A DNA stretch of 64,000 bases, taken from Allodiplogaster sudhausi (lineage: Eukaryota; Nematoda; Chromadorea; Rhabditida; Diplogasteridae). The stretch lies in contig CALZFC010000017.1 of assembly GCA_945643635.1 (NCBI GenBank), positions 157,001 through 221,000 of the forward strand, written 5' to 3'. Positions 24,101 through 37,200 of this stretch are shown one piece after another. The notes beneath the pieces were generated by a model, which saw only the letters and a list, made by a program, of their open reading frames with translations, ran no database searches and was not told the DNA's origin. Every line of letters begins with the position of its first letter. Within the stretch, counting starts at the first letter, position 1. A program made the translations under genes and the position numbers.

Positions 24101-26837
24101 AAGAGACTTTCTTTGACCGGGTCCTTTTCGTTAGATCCCAAACGAGATTCGCCCTCTAATACATGAAGATGACATCTTTTCTCTTTGCCATACCATACGC
24201 GGCCGTCGGTATGCTTGCACCGGATCAGCATCATATGACGATACTCATATTATGTACCGATTTGGATATACTGTTCGTTACGGGAAACTTCTTGGGTTTC
24301 TTCTTGCGGGTCAAAATGGAGACAGAGCAGTTATCTCGCGGATTAAAGTTGGAAAGCGGCATAGTGATCTTCTCATCCGCTCACTTGCTAGGGAAGGTTT
24401 AGATGTTAAATTCCGAGAACTCACCGAGCAACTGTGTGACATTAGATACGGAGGTGTTGTTATTCCATCTGCTGTAGAAGTAATTGAGATTCACATCAAA
24501 GATATTGTTGGCCATTCAGTTGTAGTTTCTGCGCGAGAGATGTGCTTAGTTTTGCCGTACGCCCGGCGTGCGATGCTGTCATGAATAAAAGATTCAAAAG
24601 TGCGAGTAAATGTTTCCTTTCATAATTGAAAGCTTCGCTTGCGCTTAGAGATATCTTTAAATTTTTAATAATGGTGCGTCGGGATAAGCTATTTTAAAGG
24701 GTTATAAATCGGCGTGTTGAAAGAATGTCTGGTGGAAGCGCCCAGACTCCCAGTTCTAGTGGTAGAGGTATAGGCCAGACTCGCATTTCTCGTGGCAAAG
24801 GGATCCCCCAGACTCCCAGTTCTAGTCGCCGAGGAGGCGCCCATGCTTCTAGTGGACTACGGCTGCCAATGTCGCAAGCGCACTATCGGCATGAATACCG
24901 ACAACAAATCAAGAGGGTTGGCACAAATAAAAAGGAAATAATGAGAAAAGATATCTATTTCAGAGCCTCCTTTGCGACAGCGACGGCGAGGAATTTGTCG
25001 AAGAGAACAACGGAGACATCATACTCCCCCGCAGATCCGGCTTCGATTCTGGAGGGGAAGAAGACGATGCAGGGCAGAATCACCTCGGATTTTCGCAGAA
25101 AAACGAGGTATGTAAAAATAGAGGGAACGGATCACCTCGCCCATCATTGTCTTATTCTCAGGGATGCAAATCAAGTGAGTTGTTTGGTGACGGTAAGTTT
25201 TGTATGACGAAGATTGGTGAATTTTTCATCGATCTGGGCGATAATTCTGAGGATACTCAACGTGGGAAGGTTAGGTCTAGCTATTTTAGCAGCTTAAAAT
25301 CCTAGTAGAACAAGTTACCTTTTCCAAGGAGAAGTTCAAATCTGAAACGCGTGACATGACGGGAATTTCATACCGTACCCTGTCTGAGTTGGCGCGAAAT
25401 TGCTCTGAGGAAATGTTCCACGTTTACGCTACCCTCATCGGCATGCTCAGATACGTCAGTTCTGAAATCTTTTGCAGAAAATTTAAAAAAAGCACGTACA
25501 GATTAAAAAGTTTATTCTTAGATGGAACTTTCAACTGAGCGTCGAGTTTTCAAGGATAGAAAGGGTCCTGTTGACAAGGTTATGCAGACAAATAAGTTTA
25601 GTTAAAACTGACTATCTCGTTCGCCTCAGGAAACTCTGGAGGTTACGTTCAACAGACGAGAAGCCCAAGCGTTGCCTCGTTCACCTACATTCTTGTTCGC
25701 TCCTATTGCGGGAGGTTCGATTTTACTCATTCCATTCTGTTCCTATTCAAATCTACTTTCACTTAGGGAAAAGCGACATAATCGAGGTCTTCGGTTCAAT
25801 CCCATCAGCGAGCAACTCCCTGCGAAACGTCGTTAAGCACGTTTCTCGTCATGCCATTGAGCAGGTTCGATAACTCTTCATTATACCAAAATTTTTAGCC
25901 AAATGTGCATACTTAAGATCATCCCGATGCGAGTCCGGCACCGATAGACTGTTGCTGCGAAGCCGAATGACGGGAAGACCGCGATACCGTCTTCCATCCT
26001 CAATGCATGTGTCGGTATGTGTTTTTTATGCCATAATTATTTTTAGGTATGATTCTGTTATAGTCTCTCCTCACATCTGATTGCAAATTTTGATTTCAGA
26101 TGCTTTCTTGGCCTCTATCACCTTCCCTGATGGCGACGAGAAGAAGAAAAATGCGATCGAGAGCACCGTCTGTGATCTGTGGTCCCATTACTTCACATAC
26201 TACACGTATGTTTTTAACAGTGCATTTTTTCTATATAAAACAACATAAAAATTCGCTAAGTCTACTGAATTGCATCATTTTCAGGACCAACGCACGATCG
26301 AAGTTCAAGGCAAGCGGAGGCAGAAACAACGGCGGCTCACAGAATGAGATGGAGTGAGGTCGCCACCACGAAAGTCAGCCGTCATATTCCCTCTCCTATT
26401 TCTTTTCTGTGACTTTCTGTGAGTTTTATGGGTAGCATATATTTTTCCTTCTATTCCAGTAATTTCCCGTCTGTGAATAGTTATCGTTTTCTGATAGTCT
26501 GTGAATAGTTTAAAGAATAACGTTTTTTACAACAAAGAATGTCGTTCGATTAGCACTGGAGCTACTTTGGATTGAAATAGGATAATTTCGTCACTATTTT
26601 GACATGTTGCTCATCTGCTATGCTTGTAAATGGTTCGTTGAATGGTCAAAAATCGTATTTATTACCAACAGATAAAGCATTTGACATTTGCCTAATCAGG
26701 CAAAAGTTGGACCTAATTTTGAGGCTTCCGAGCCTAATTACATTTTTGCTCGACCAAATTTAGGCGGCGAAGGTTCAAACAAAAGGTGCGCTTAGGCTTG
26801 AAATCAGTACAATTATGCTCACTCGGGAAAACCAGAG
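21151..26837. mobile_element. 5.7-kb CACTA-like transposon
   Basis: The ends are a near-perfect inverted repeat of about 27 bp beginning CTCTGGTTTTCCCGAGTGAG at 21151 and ending with its complement at 26837. The flanks are GT at 21149-21150 and GT at 26838-26839, a 2-bp target duplication. Inside the ends are several TAATTAGGC/GCCTAATT words in both orientations. It encodes the multi-exon transposase described separately. It is nested in the outer element 19354-27455. Confidence 0.8.
21415..26358 (+). CDS. CACTA-like transposase, multi-exon
   Basis: Plus-strand exons with good splice sites: 21415 to about 21632 (acidic N-terminus, MERRFVQTKKRK), about 21759-21844, about 21988-22111 (HFSPHERFMRAFL), 22154-22707 (main exon), 22763-22867, about 22914-23079 and further small exons up to 26358. 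The main exon reads FISSWDGVRLKG near the start and GAVFLAAVYFGAAEPS later. The junction of 22707 to 22763 gives HDDPARRKVFGLRHHSS then CFYCYDSG. That is the layout of Transposase_21-type CACTA transposases (ISADG..., FVIGIY.G..KP..., CDAPAR...GHSGY..C..C). It is followed by FAPVDWLHTV, like the DxMH segment. The 3' exons (near 24163-26358) are not matched to a family. No obvious disabling change was found in the main exons. Confidence 0.65.
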
Positions 26838-27489
26838 GTGGCAGACCGAGATAGGAGGAACACAGAACAGAAGAGATGAAGCGGCCAGCGGAGAACGGAA
26901 CGTGCTTACGGGCCTGAGAAAAGCCTGGTCTGCCTGGGGCTCATGTTGCAATCACATTTCGTTAACCGATAGCTTCGCTGGAGGAAGAGACGAGGCGAGG
27001 CGACAAAACAACAGCGACTTGAGATGGAGCGATGAGATGGAGCGATGAGAAGGAGTGCGAGGAGCTCTTCGCAGTGCTGACTGACAATGAGCAGCAAGGT
27101 GTAACGCCGCGCGAAACGTGCCTGTATAATTGCCATCAGTCTAAAGCGAAATAGGCATCTAATTAAGCGCAAAATGCATGGAATCAGAACATGGAGGAGA
27201 ACACGGCAAGGAGAACATTGTATCAAAAGCAACTATAACGACCACGAAATTATCGCTCCCGAGATGACCGCTACCGCGACCGCGTCGCACCCTGTTAATT
27301 AGCCTTCCAACTCCTGTTGATCGGCCTTCCAACAGAAACTCCTGCCAATTACCCTTCCACATCCTTCCAGTTAGCCTTCTTGCTGGCAAATCCTGCCAGT
27401 TAGCCTTCTTGTGTCAACAATCCTAATAATTAGCCTTCTTTCATTTACAGAGTACATTTAGAGAAAAAAGGAGAATCTGGTTTTTTGAT

Positions 27490-28263
27490 CTAATAAATGA
27501 AAAAAAGTAAATGATTAAGAACTGTCATTTAACCAATCCCCTACCTAGTGATAATCGGAGTCCTATTCCGGCATGCTTGACGAATTGTCAAACTTTTGAC
27601 AAATGTTCAACTTCCTTCATTTCGCCGACTATGTACATGATATGAAGGATGTTTGAACACTTGTCCTTTTTGGTTCTAGTACACTATCACCAGTTGATGA
27701 ACTTCGATGAAACGTTCTCGTAATATATATATCAGGAACTGGAAATTAAACCAATCAAATGAGCCGATCAAGCATGCGAATTATTCAAGAACAAAGTGCT
27801 AATTTTTGAAGTCAGCAGACGAAATCTATTCAAAGTTGATGCATTTTATTGGTGCGCTACGAAATGTCCATTGTGAGAGAATGGGTATAATAAATACGAG
27901 CAAAACATCTAAAAATTTCAACATAAAAGACTGACTTGGCCATGGAAAATGCAATGAATGGAGACAATTAATGTGGTTCTTTGGAAAAGAGAGCTCGAAA
28001 CCGCATGTGCGATGCCGCTGAATCCATTTGAGCAAGTTGCCGTTGGATGTTATGGAAGTAGTGATTTTATGGCCGAACGTTGCCTTCAATGCGGAATACG
28101 AGTTGGAATGATAGGAATATATCCACAAATGAAGTAAGTACATAAATACAGCACACATCTCATCCGGATTTATGTGACCGGCAAGGCCTCCTACGAGCGT
28201 TGGCTCTCATATAAATTTCACAAGAGCTCACCATCGGCCATGCTTTTCTGGAACGAAGCCAAA
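27490..28263 (+). promoter_or_regulatory. upstream region of the serine protease, conserved in copy A
   Basis: About 770 bp of non-coding DNA upstream of the signal-peptide exon that stays alignable with 3320-4050. Shared words include TTAAGAACTGTCATTT, CGATGAAACGTTCTCGTAAT and ATCCGGATTTATGTGACCGG. A TATAAAT at about 28210 lies some 50 bp before the start codon. Conservation may simply reflect recent duplication. Confidence 0.4.
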
Positions 28264-31200
28264 ATGTCGAGTCGCCATTGTGCTACTCTCACCTTCATTC
28301 TACTGATATTCTTCTTCTTCAACGAATCAACCTCGCTTATTGACGAATCGGACAACGCCGAGATTCAGGTTGGCTGTTCCAGATGAATTTATTGATGTAG
28401 ACTGCCATATCTCATTTAGCTTCTCTCTTTCTGCTGCACTCCTTCTCTCCATCTTTTCCCTCTCTATCTCTCACTCTCTTCTCTCCCTCATTCTCTTTCA
28501 ATCACTCTCTGTCTCTCTATCATATAATAAAAGAGTATTTCTAACAATTTTCAGGCAGTCTGCGGGAGAACAAAGAGCGAAAAGGGCGAATGCATCTGCG
28601 ATGAACCAAGAGAAAGTATAAAAGCTTTAAAAAATATATATTTTCATCTGTCTACATATACCTCTCTCACTCTCTTTCTTTCAAATTCACTCAAGCAAAC
28701 TCTGTTTCTCTTTTTCTCCACTCCATCTTTTCCTCTCCACCTCTCTCAAATATACTCTCTCTCAGTCTCTCTCTCATACTCTCTCACTTTCTCTTACTCT
28801 CTCTCATACCCTTCCCTCTCTCACTATCTTCCATCTTCTTGAGGGCGAATGATGAACGGGGACGAAGAAGAACGACCCTGCTCGGCTGGTTGTCGCGGCG
28901 ATTCATCTTCCTCCGGGTATCTTTTATTTTATTTTTCTTATTTATTTATTTATTAATTATTTCTAATTTATACATATACGACAGTGGGAATTAAAAAATT
29001 TAGTTTTTATCTGCAATCTTCGCGTAAGCTGTTATTTTTGGCACGAACTTAGAATATTCCACTGTTTGCCATTATTGACGATCGTAAAAATTGCCTCATC
29101 ATCGTTTTGACAATTTTCCCGATCGTCAAAAATGTCAAACAGTGCAATATTCTAAATCCTTGCCAAAAATAACAGCTTATTCGAAAATTGCAGAAAAAAA
29201 ACCAAATTTTTTTATTCACACTGTCTTATATGAATGACTCGACTCCCGAGTTTGTGTATGTGTGGGCCATGAGCTCGCCAAGTCCATGTGCCATCATCAT
29301 GACTCCCGCGCCGGACAATAGAGTCGCGAAATGCCGCCCTGGCTATAGCGCCCCGAAATCAGTCTTTCATCAAAATTCATTCTCTGTTTCAGAATCCACA
29401 TGCACGGGCACGCTCATCTCCCGCAGACACGTCGTGACAGCGGCGCATTGCTTCGCACGTCACCTTAACGAGACGATCTGCAGACAGCAGCCAGTGTTTT
29501 GGGGGGTTTTTTTAACCATAGTTTTGAGTTTTTTGTGCCAGCGTTTTGAGTTTTTTGGGCCGGGGTCTTGGGTTTTTTTATCCTCTGTTAGGCCAGCGTA
29601 TTTTTATAAGGTTTTGGATTTTTTGTTTAATGGGTTAGTCTTTCGTGCCAGGGTTTCTTTTTTTTAATGCCAGAGTTCTGTTTTATGGTTCATAGCGGTC
29701 TCATCCCTTTTTTGACATGGTTTCTAAAGCCACATCTTTAATTTTTAATTAAGACAATTAAAAAAACGAGGAAGGTAAAATTAACTAGTTAATTAATTAA
29801 AATCAGCAATCTCACCGGCCCACTCGTGGAAACGACAGTCATCGCGGACGAGCACTGCAGTGATCCGGGATGCGACGGCAAACGACAACGAGGTGTAGTC
29901 CGAGTCAGCCTTTCTCTTTCTCTCTTTTCTCACTCTCTCTCCCCTCCCTCTCTCTGATTCCATATCTGTCTCTCTACTCTAATGAACTTAATCTCCTTCA
30001 CCATTACTCTTATACACTCTCTGTTCTGTTCATCACTCGGTCTCTTTATCTTTCCCGCTCCGGCTCTCAGCATTTACTTTTTTATAACCATTTGCATTTA
30101 TTCTAATAACATCGTCGTACGAAACATGTATTCAATTGAAAAGGTTTCCCTTCCATCCACCGTGCTGAATTGAGCATGCAACATTGAAAACTTGCAAGCG
30201 AAAGAGGATGACATTGCGATTCTCGAGGTCGACGAGGTAGGGCTGCGTTTAAGGAAACAGAAACTCATGTTTGAATTGGCGCCGTTTCCCCTGAATAATG
30301 AGAGGGTGGCAGTTTTCTAAGCTTCTTCAAATGAATTTACACAACCGAAAAGGTACATTTGAATTGGCGTTATTTCACCTGAACAAAAAGGTTCTGTCAG
30401 CACATGCTTGATTCTTGAAAGGAATTTACGGGAGCCCGATTCGCTTGCTTGCCCGATGTCGACGATTTGGAGCTGCCGGACGAGCTGTACGCCTTTGGCT
30501 ACGGCGCACTTGGATCACGTAAGTGCCCTGCGATTAAAGAGGCTGTCCAGGGACCCTAAAATCTGTCGTAATCCTCAAGAAAAGAGCATGTAATAAGAGA
30601 GAAGCATGGTTGATTTTTGGCTCCATGGACAACCACTTTAGTTTCGACGGAAAAAACATTACTTACACTTAAAATGCTCCAATTTATCGTATGCCATTAA
30701 AAATGTTCTCGTTTTTTCAACGCATTTGTCTAGATGGTTCAAATGTTGTTGTAGAGCAATAATTATCAGTGGAATGGGCAGCCTACCAAACCACAACTTG
30801 TGTGTCCATTTGTTTTCAGCGATCAATTCCAATCGTGATTTTTCTCTCTCTCTCCAGTGCCAAATACGCATGGAAGCTTGAAATCCATGAAGTGGAAGCC
30901 GGCGGTCTGCAAAGAGACAGCGAACGCGCGTCGCCTCTGCCTCAAGCCAGTGAAAGAGGACCAGCTCGGATGCACGGTGTGGGCTTTTCATGCAATTTAA
31001 GGAAAAAGAAGGAGAAAAGTATACTTATTGAAACAAAGTAAAATTCCTCTCTACAATACAACGCTGAATGTTTTGCAGTAAAAAGAGAAGGAAGTAACGC
31101 TTTTGAATTATACATACAATTTCTTTCCTTATAACAGTAATATAAAACAAATTGCGCACTCTTCGTTGTTGTAAGAAAAAAAACGATAAGCCTCATGGAC

Positions 31201-34200
31201 AATTTGAATTCCTAATTAGGGTGATGATGTCTTCTTACAATTAGGGCGACAGCGGGTACGCGCCCCTCGACACGAGTCGCGGCGCGCGCTTCCCGCCGAC
31301 AGCCGTCGCCGTCTACTCGTTCGGCGCCGCACACAAGAAAAAATATCATTGAATTTCCGAAATCGCAATACACCTTGGGTGAATACCATTTAAAATTATA
31401 GATGTTCGCGGAAATTTAGTTCGGAAGCACTAGTATTGTGCAATGGTAAAAACCGCAAAGGATAATACTTTACTCTGAGCCCTACCTCAAGTGCGTCAGA
31501 TAGTACTCCTTGGCGCAGTTCCATCTTGCGCATATATGGCGTCAAGCGGCAAGATTTGGTTGCAATTCAGTACTAGGCTGCAACCATAGTTTTTTTTACT
31601 TAATGTGTTTCATAGCTGATTTTGATAACTTTACAATGAATCCGCTTTCCAGGAACGTGCATACGACGCGTTTCAGTTCATTCAGGGCGGCTCTGCCCCT
31701 TGGACACTCGCTTAGCAGGTTGGTTGAAAACGAATGTTGTTAAGGGTTGTTCTTCTTGCTAGTTCTTGTTATATTTTCTTTAAATTTTGGCTTAGCCTAT
31801 TATTCCCTCAATTTTATATGTTTAGACTTCGCGGTGGTAAGGTGCGTTGGGCGGCCACTCGAGACGGAGGCAGTGGACCGAAAAGTGCAAGGTATGCCTG
31901 CTTTGAGAATATTAAAAGTTAACTTGTGACTGACTGACGAAAGTTGTTAGCCTTATTATTGAAAGTGTGAACGATATGCTTTTTTGTTGCGATGTTAGTT
32001 AATATGCCTAAAATGCTTTTTTTGCCTTTTTTCTGATTTGATATTTTATACCTTTTTTTTACATTTAAAACTAAACTTCTTACCCCACGCATTCATTTAC
32101 TTGCAGTATTTTCTCGGTCGAATGCTATAGCGGCGCAGCTGTAGCTGAAGGTGTTGTACCTAGGCAAGACCCGGCCTTTATTAAGGTTTGTTATAGTCTC
32201 TTTTGGTTTAATGTTTTCGAGTAATTTAACTTTATCCTTTTATTCTTTTTTATTTACTCTACCCTTTATATATCCTTATCCCTTTATTCCCTTTTATATG
32301 CTTAACCTTTATTCCCTTTTTTACGTTTTTATTTAGACTTCACCGCGGTAAGCAGTGTGTTGCCGCAAGGAAAGAAAAGCTGACGCAGGAACGAGAAGTG
32401 TTAGGTAAGTAGTTGAAGTTAATGTGTTAGTAACTTACGAAGGGTTTTGGCACCTTTTTTATTGAATAACTGTTCGGAATGTTTGTCATTTCGGACTACG
32501 ATAATAGGTAATGTAAGTTAATTTTCTTTGCCATCCATACTGTATAGTCACTCGTTGAATGAACTCGTATAAAAATTGTCACGATAATTTAGATGGAGTG
32601 CCCAGTACAAGGATGTACTGAATGGATCGAAACTAAGAGAATGCTTCTTGAACACCGGCGCCATGATCACAACGGCTCGGGCACGTTAATCTGCAAGCTC
32701 TGCCCAGTCAACAGCCGACTTTCCACAATACAGAAGCTCGAGCAACACTGCGCCAAATATCATGTTGGGACGTTATTATCAGGTAATACTTCTAAGTATT
32801 AATATGAAGTAACTTCACACCTATTCAGTAATTACATGACGTTATTAATCTATTAGCTTAATAGGGTATTTCCAGGGGTTGCTCGCGCCGCACCTCCTCG
32901 ACCACCCATACCCCAAGCTGAATCTAGAGAAGAAGACGAGTTTTCTCCAGCTGCCGATTTCGACGTCGATCTCGAGGAGGACAACAATCATGGTCCGTTT
33001 ATTTGTTCCACATCTTTTTAATATATTGGAGCATGAAGTTTTCACTTAAAGGAACCGAACACGGAATAATAGTACAGTATCCAAAATGCCACGATTCAAA
33101 TCTGCGGCAACAAAATTTGGCCGTTCTGTTTTCTATTTTCCGGCACCCATAATTTTGATGCACTCAGTGCACCATGACATTTTGACCCCACTAAAATCAG
33201 CGTGAAGTTTTATTTCGCCGCGTGGCATCGTGTAATCTTTATCGTTTTACGTCGTTTTTGGTTTTAGTTTTGATTCTTATCATGGATATTTAGTTTTATC
33301 ACTTAAGTAACCGCTTATCCAGTTACTCCGCCATCGTTGGATCTGCTGGTCCCAATGCGTGAGCTCTATTTAGATGCGTGGTTTCGTTCTTTTTCATAAT
33401 CGAGTTTTTGTTTATTTCTCATTGAGTCTTTTAGTTTACTATTCTTCGATTTGAACTATGCTTGTGGGCGACTTGTTGAGGTCCAGTGCTGGCGTCCAGG
33501 AGATGGCTCGTTCCCTGCAAAGCCATCCAAGCGAAAGATGTGAGGCTTGCAATATTTTGCAGTAAGTAAGGTAAACTATTTATTCAAACCATTTTTAACT
33601 CATGGATGATTAAATAACGAAATATTTTCTACTCCAGCACGAAATGTTGATTATTTCTAGCAATGAATTCGTAATTAAGAGAAATAAAAATCAAAATTCG
33701 TCGCTGAAATAGTCTTCTTCATCAATCATCTTCAGTGCGCGGCCTAATCCATCTTCTGGCTGGTCCATCTCGACATCGCTGCCCTCAGCGCCTTCTTCGT
33801 CGATGCCACTCTTCACCAACGCTGGCGCAGCAGGCATGGCACGACGAATGCGGTATGTTTCCGCCATAACATCTTTTCTAAATTTTATTACGATTGCAAT
33901 TTGACGTTTGCTTTTTCACTCCCGGCATTTACCTGTACTGATTGCTTGAGCTGGAGTAGACAGCGCGATCCCTATACTCCTTGGTTGTCTTGTTGTAAAT
34001 TTTTTTCATTCCACATTGCGAAATTGTTCCTTCCTCGATCTCGCGCTTCCTTCCGTTCCACGCCATAATTGCTACCATCATTCGAAGATTTGTACCCTCT
34101 TCAGAAAAGTAGTGATCCTTAGGCAGCCAGCAAGCAGAGAAACCATGAAATGCTTCCACCTGAACTTTTTCCTTTCTTTCATGTTATCTAAAGCACTAAA

Positions 34201-37200
34201 ATGTGAAACTTTCTTCGGATGTTGTCATAAATGGAGAACACTTGGAGACGTCGTCGGCCTGGCTGTGAAAATATTCATGTAGCCACTTCCTCGCCTTATC
34301 AGTCAATCCACTGGCATGAGGCGCGCTTGCGGGAAGTGGACCATGTGAACAGCCAGTAACCGTGGGAAACATTTCGCTCTGAAACAATCAAGCTGTATTC
34401 TTTACCGCTTTAGCAATATTTCTTGTAAGTTTTATACCTGCGGCCAGTCGTGTATCCCATCAACGTGATTCAGTGTTGACAGGAAGAGCTGGCGCGCTAG
34501 CTGTCCATCCCATTTCGATACCGTGATTGCGTGCCATGTATGATTGATTAGGCTCCTTGTCCACTTTCTTAGCGTTTCAAAGGCTCTAGTCTTCGTCTTC
34601 TAAAAGGAAATTTTGCCTTTTAAAATAACCAAAGATTTTGTGACTTACATTCATCAATGTCAGAGTAAGGTTCCTTGTGAGGTGCCAAGAGTCGTGAAGA
34701 TGCTTGACTTTGTAGGGGCGAAGGGCAGCAGCGACGGATCTGCTTCGGTCGGTCGTAATCGTCTCTATCGGGGACTCTTCCGGGTCCCCAAGGTCGGCAA
34801 GGAGGCTGTTGATCGCCTTCTTCATTCCATGCGGCTCCATCCGAGTGGAGATATAATCTGGTGTGTTTTTTTATATAATTAGATTTGTTTTAATTTGAAA
34901 AATTCATAATTTAAAAAATTAAATTTTATATTTTTTTTTATGATTTACCTGTTTCCTTCTTGTGAGTGATACTGTAGGACAATATGACGTTGTAGGGTAT
35001 GGCCATTAGTTCGTATCTGCATATCATTGCGCTGTATCCTCTTGAGTCGTATTGTCCATCGCCGCTTAGGTTTAGACGTTTTCCCTATAAACAAATTGCG
35101 AGTAGTACTCTATTCAATTTGCATACTTGGGAGATGTCGTCACGAATCCTAGACATCCAATAATCGCGATCCCGGCGAAAGACGTTTTCAACTGCAAGTG
35201 AACAATAGTGACGACGAATATTGTGGAATGCCGCCTTCTGAATGAAGGCTACGCCAAGGGTCTCCATAGTCGGTGCAATGGCCTAAAATCTTTATTATCA
35301 TTTGGTGTTATCTCTTATTTTCCTTACCCCGTGTCCATAGGTAGTTGTAGTGATAGCGGACACCAAGTCCAGGGACACTTCGCGCAGCTTTTCCTTCGAT
35401 GAGTTGCCCGCAGTGGGTATCTTCTTACTACTTGCCCACGATCTCTTGTGTGAGCTGTTGAGTACGCACTCAGAAGTGACATGTAGAACAGCTCCTTCGG
35501 CTCGGATAGAAACCTAAAAGTTCTGTAAACATAAAAGAATTATATGGATAGTTATGACTGACCTGGCATATGTTTTCACGGCCACATTTGATGCAGTCAC
35601 GGAATAGCTCCGCTAATAGTTCGATGTCCACGAGTGCATACTTGGCACTAACATTATTCAAATTGCAGGATGCTTCAACTGAAGGCGCAAATGACGACTC
35701 CTCTTCCTGAACGGTGTGGTTAGAAGGTTATTGATCTCAACGAATGCGAGGTTGGCCATTTTTCTTTCTATCTAACTTCTGTATCCTCACTGGACTCCCC
35801 TCTGTACAAGGGTGTTAGTTTAAGAGGATTTGGAGTTGGCATGAAGTTAAAAGTAGATCCTTTTGAGAGTGTGTGCCTGCCGTTGCAATCTCTTGATAAG
35901 ATTGGCATTGAGGGACTCGGGAGAGGCGCGAGAGGAGGAGCCGAAGCCGGAGGAGAAGGTTGTGCAGCGGCAAGTGTGCTCGCGCCAAGAAGTGGAAGTC
36001 GGAGAGGAGGAAGGAACCGCGGCGGAAGCAGGCGAGAAGGCGGCTGGCGTGTAGGATAGGGCTGCCCGCCTGCTTGACTCCCCCTCACTCGAGCTGTAGG
36101 TCCCTTTGAAGGCGTTCGAATTAACTTTTTTCTCAACCACCGGAACCGGTACTTCGGGTAATCCCGGTATACGGTGGCTTTTGCTCGAGTACCAATGATG
36201 ATAAAAAGTGATTTTCTTACTTGCATTCTGATGACAGCCGAAGGAAGGGGCAGAACATCTTTTAGAAGACGCACTTTACTCGTAGACGTTTCGTAGAACG
36301 AGTTAGGAGGAAAGTGGATCTTGCAAACGCGCGGGTCCTCGTAGAGGGAGAGGTTGTGCCGGAGAGCAGCTTCTTCGTGGATGTCGATGTTGGAAATAGA
36401 TCTTATCCACGAATTAGACTTCTGGGCAGTAGACGTGAAGGATGTCACATCATACTGCTGCTTGAAGTCGCCGCATACGACACAGCGAAAGTTATGCACC
36501 ATAGCAAACGGGTAGCAATGGGCGCAGTGACCCTTTTCCTTTTTCTTGTTTCAGAACATCCTCACTCTAGTTTTCTGATCTATTGCATTCAATTATCACG
36601 TAAAAAGCCATTTCGCTCGGTTCATTCATGTCATGTTAGGTCACAAATAAGAAAACTTCCACTTTATCACGCATAAGGATGCAACAATCGAGAAGGTATT
36701 CACCAATGTATCTGAACATCCAAAAATCCAGTGTATTGGCCATTTTCTTCGGGCCACTTTCTCCGGATTGCAGTGACCATACAAGCAGGTAGTTCGACCC
36801 GTTGACCACCACCGAGCGGGCCCCAGATATCAGCTGCTAGATATCGATAGATCCCGTATCGATAAGACCTAAATTCCAAGTAGACACATTATCATGTCGA
36901 TGAATTATTACACACATGTGCTTTGTTTATGAAGAGAAAAGTCATCTTGCCTGTTAGTAGGCTCTTGGTGCCTCTGGCCGGTTCGTTCAGAGACTTCGTA
37001 CATGCGAGCTGCGGCCCTGGCAGCCCGCATATCGAGGTACACCTCTTGGAATTGTCGGCACTCGGCGACACATCCAACTGCTTCCTCTCTGAGGAGCTCT
37101 TGCAGGAATTCTCCTAGCTCGCGACCTCGCAGCAGAAGCCGATGGGGATTCTGGAGGACGGCTCTGCAGCAATACGAGGTTGAGTAATTGGAGACGACGC

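Larger units (their letters stand above)
19354..27455. mobile_element. probable large DNA transposon with subterminal repeats (outer element)
   Basis: GTACTCTGTAAAT at 19354-19366 returns inverted at 27443-27455. Just inside both ends sit several copies of a word like AGGCTAACTGGCAGGATTG: direct orientation near 19373 and 19442, inverted near 27300-27440 (CCTGCCAGTTAGCCTTCTTG and variants). Clusters of short subterminal repeats behind a short terminal repeat are typical of CACTA-type and some other elements. No target duplication could be fixed. The middle is occupied by the element at 21151-26837. Confidence 0.5.

Noticed and set aside
25571..26358. BEN-domain-like segment at the end of the CACTA-like gene
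   Set aside because: The resemblance rests on a few residues spread over several exons; not enough to call.
35841..36059. Plus-strand Gly/Arg-rich frame
   Set aside because: It is the antisense of the Pro/Ser linker exon of the Kolobok transposase.
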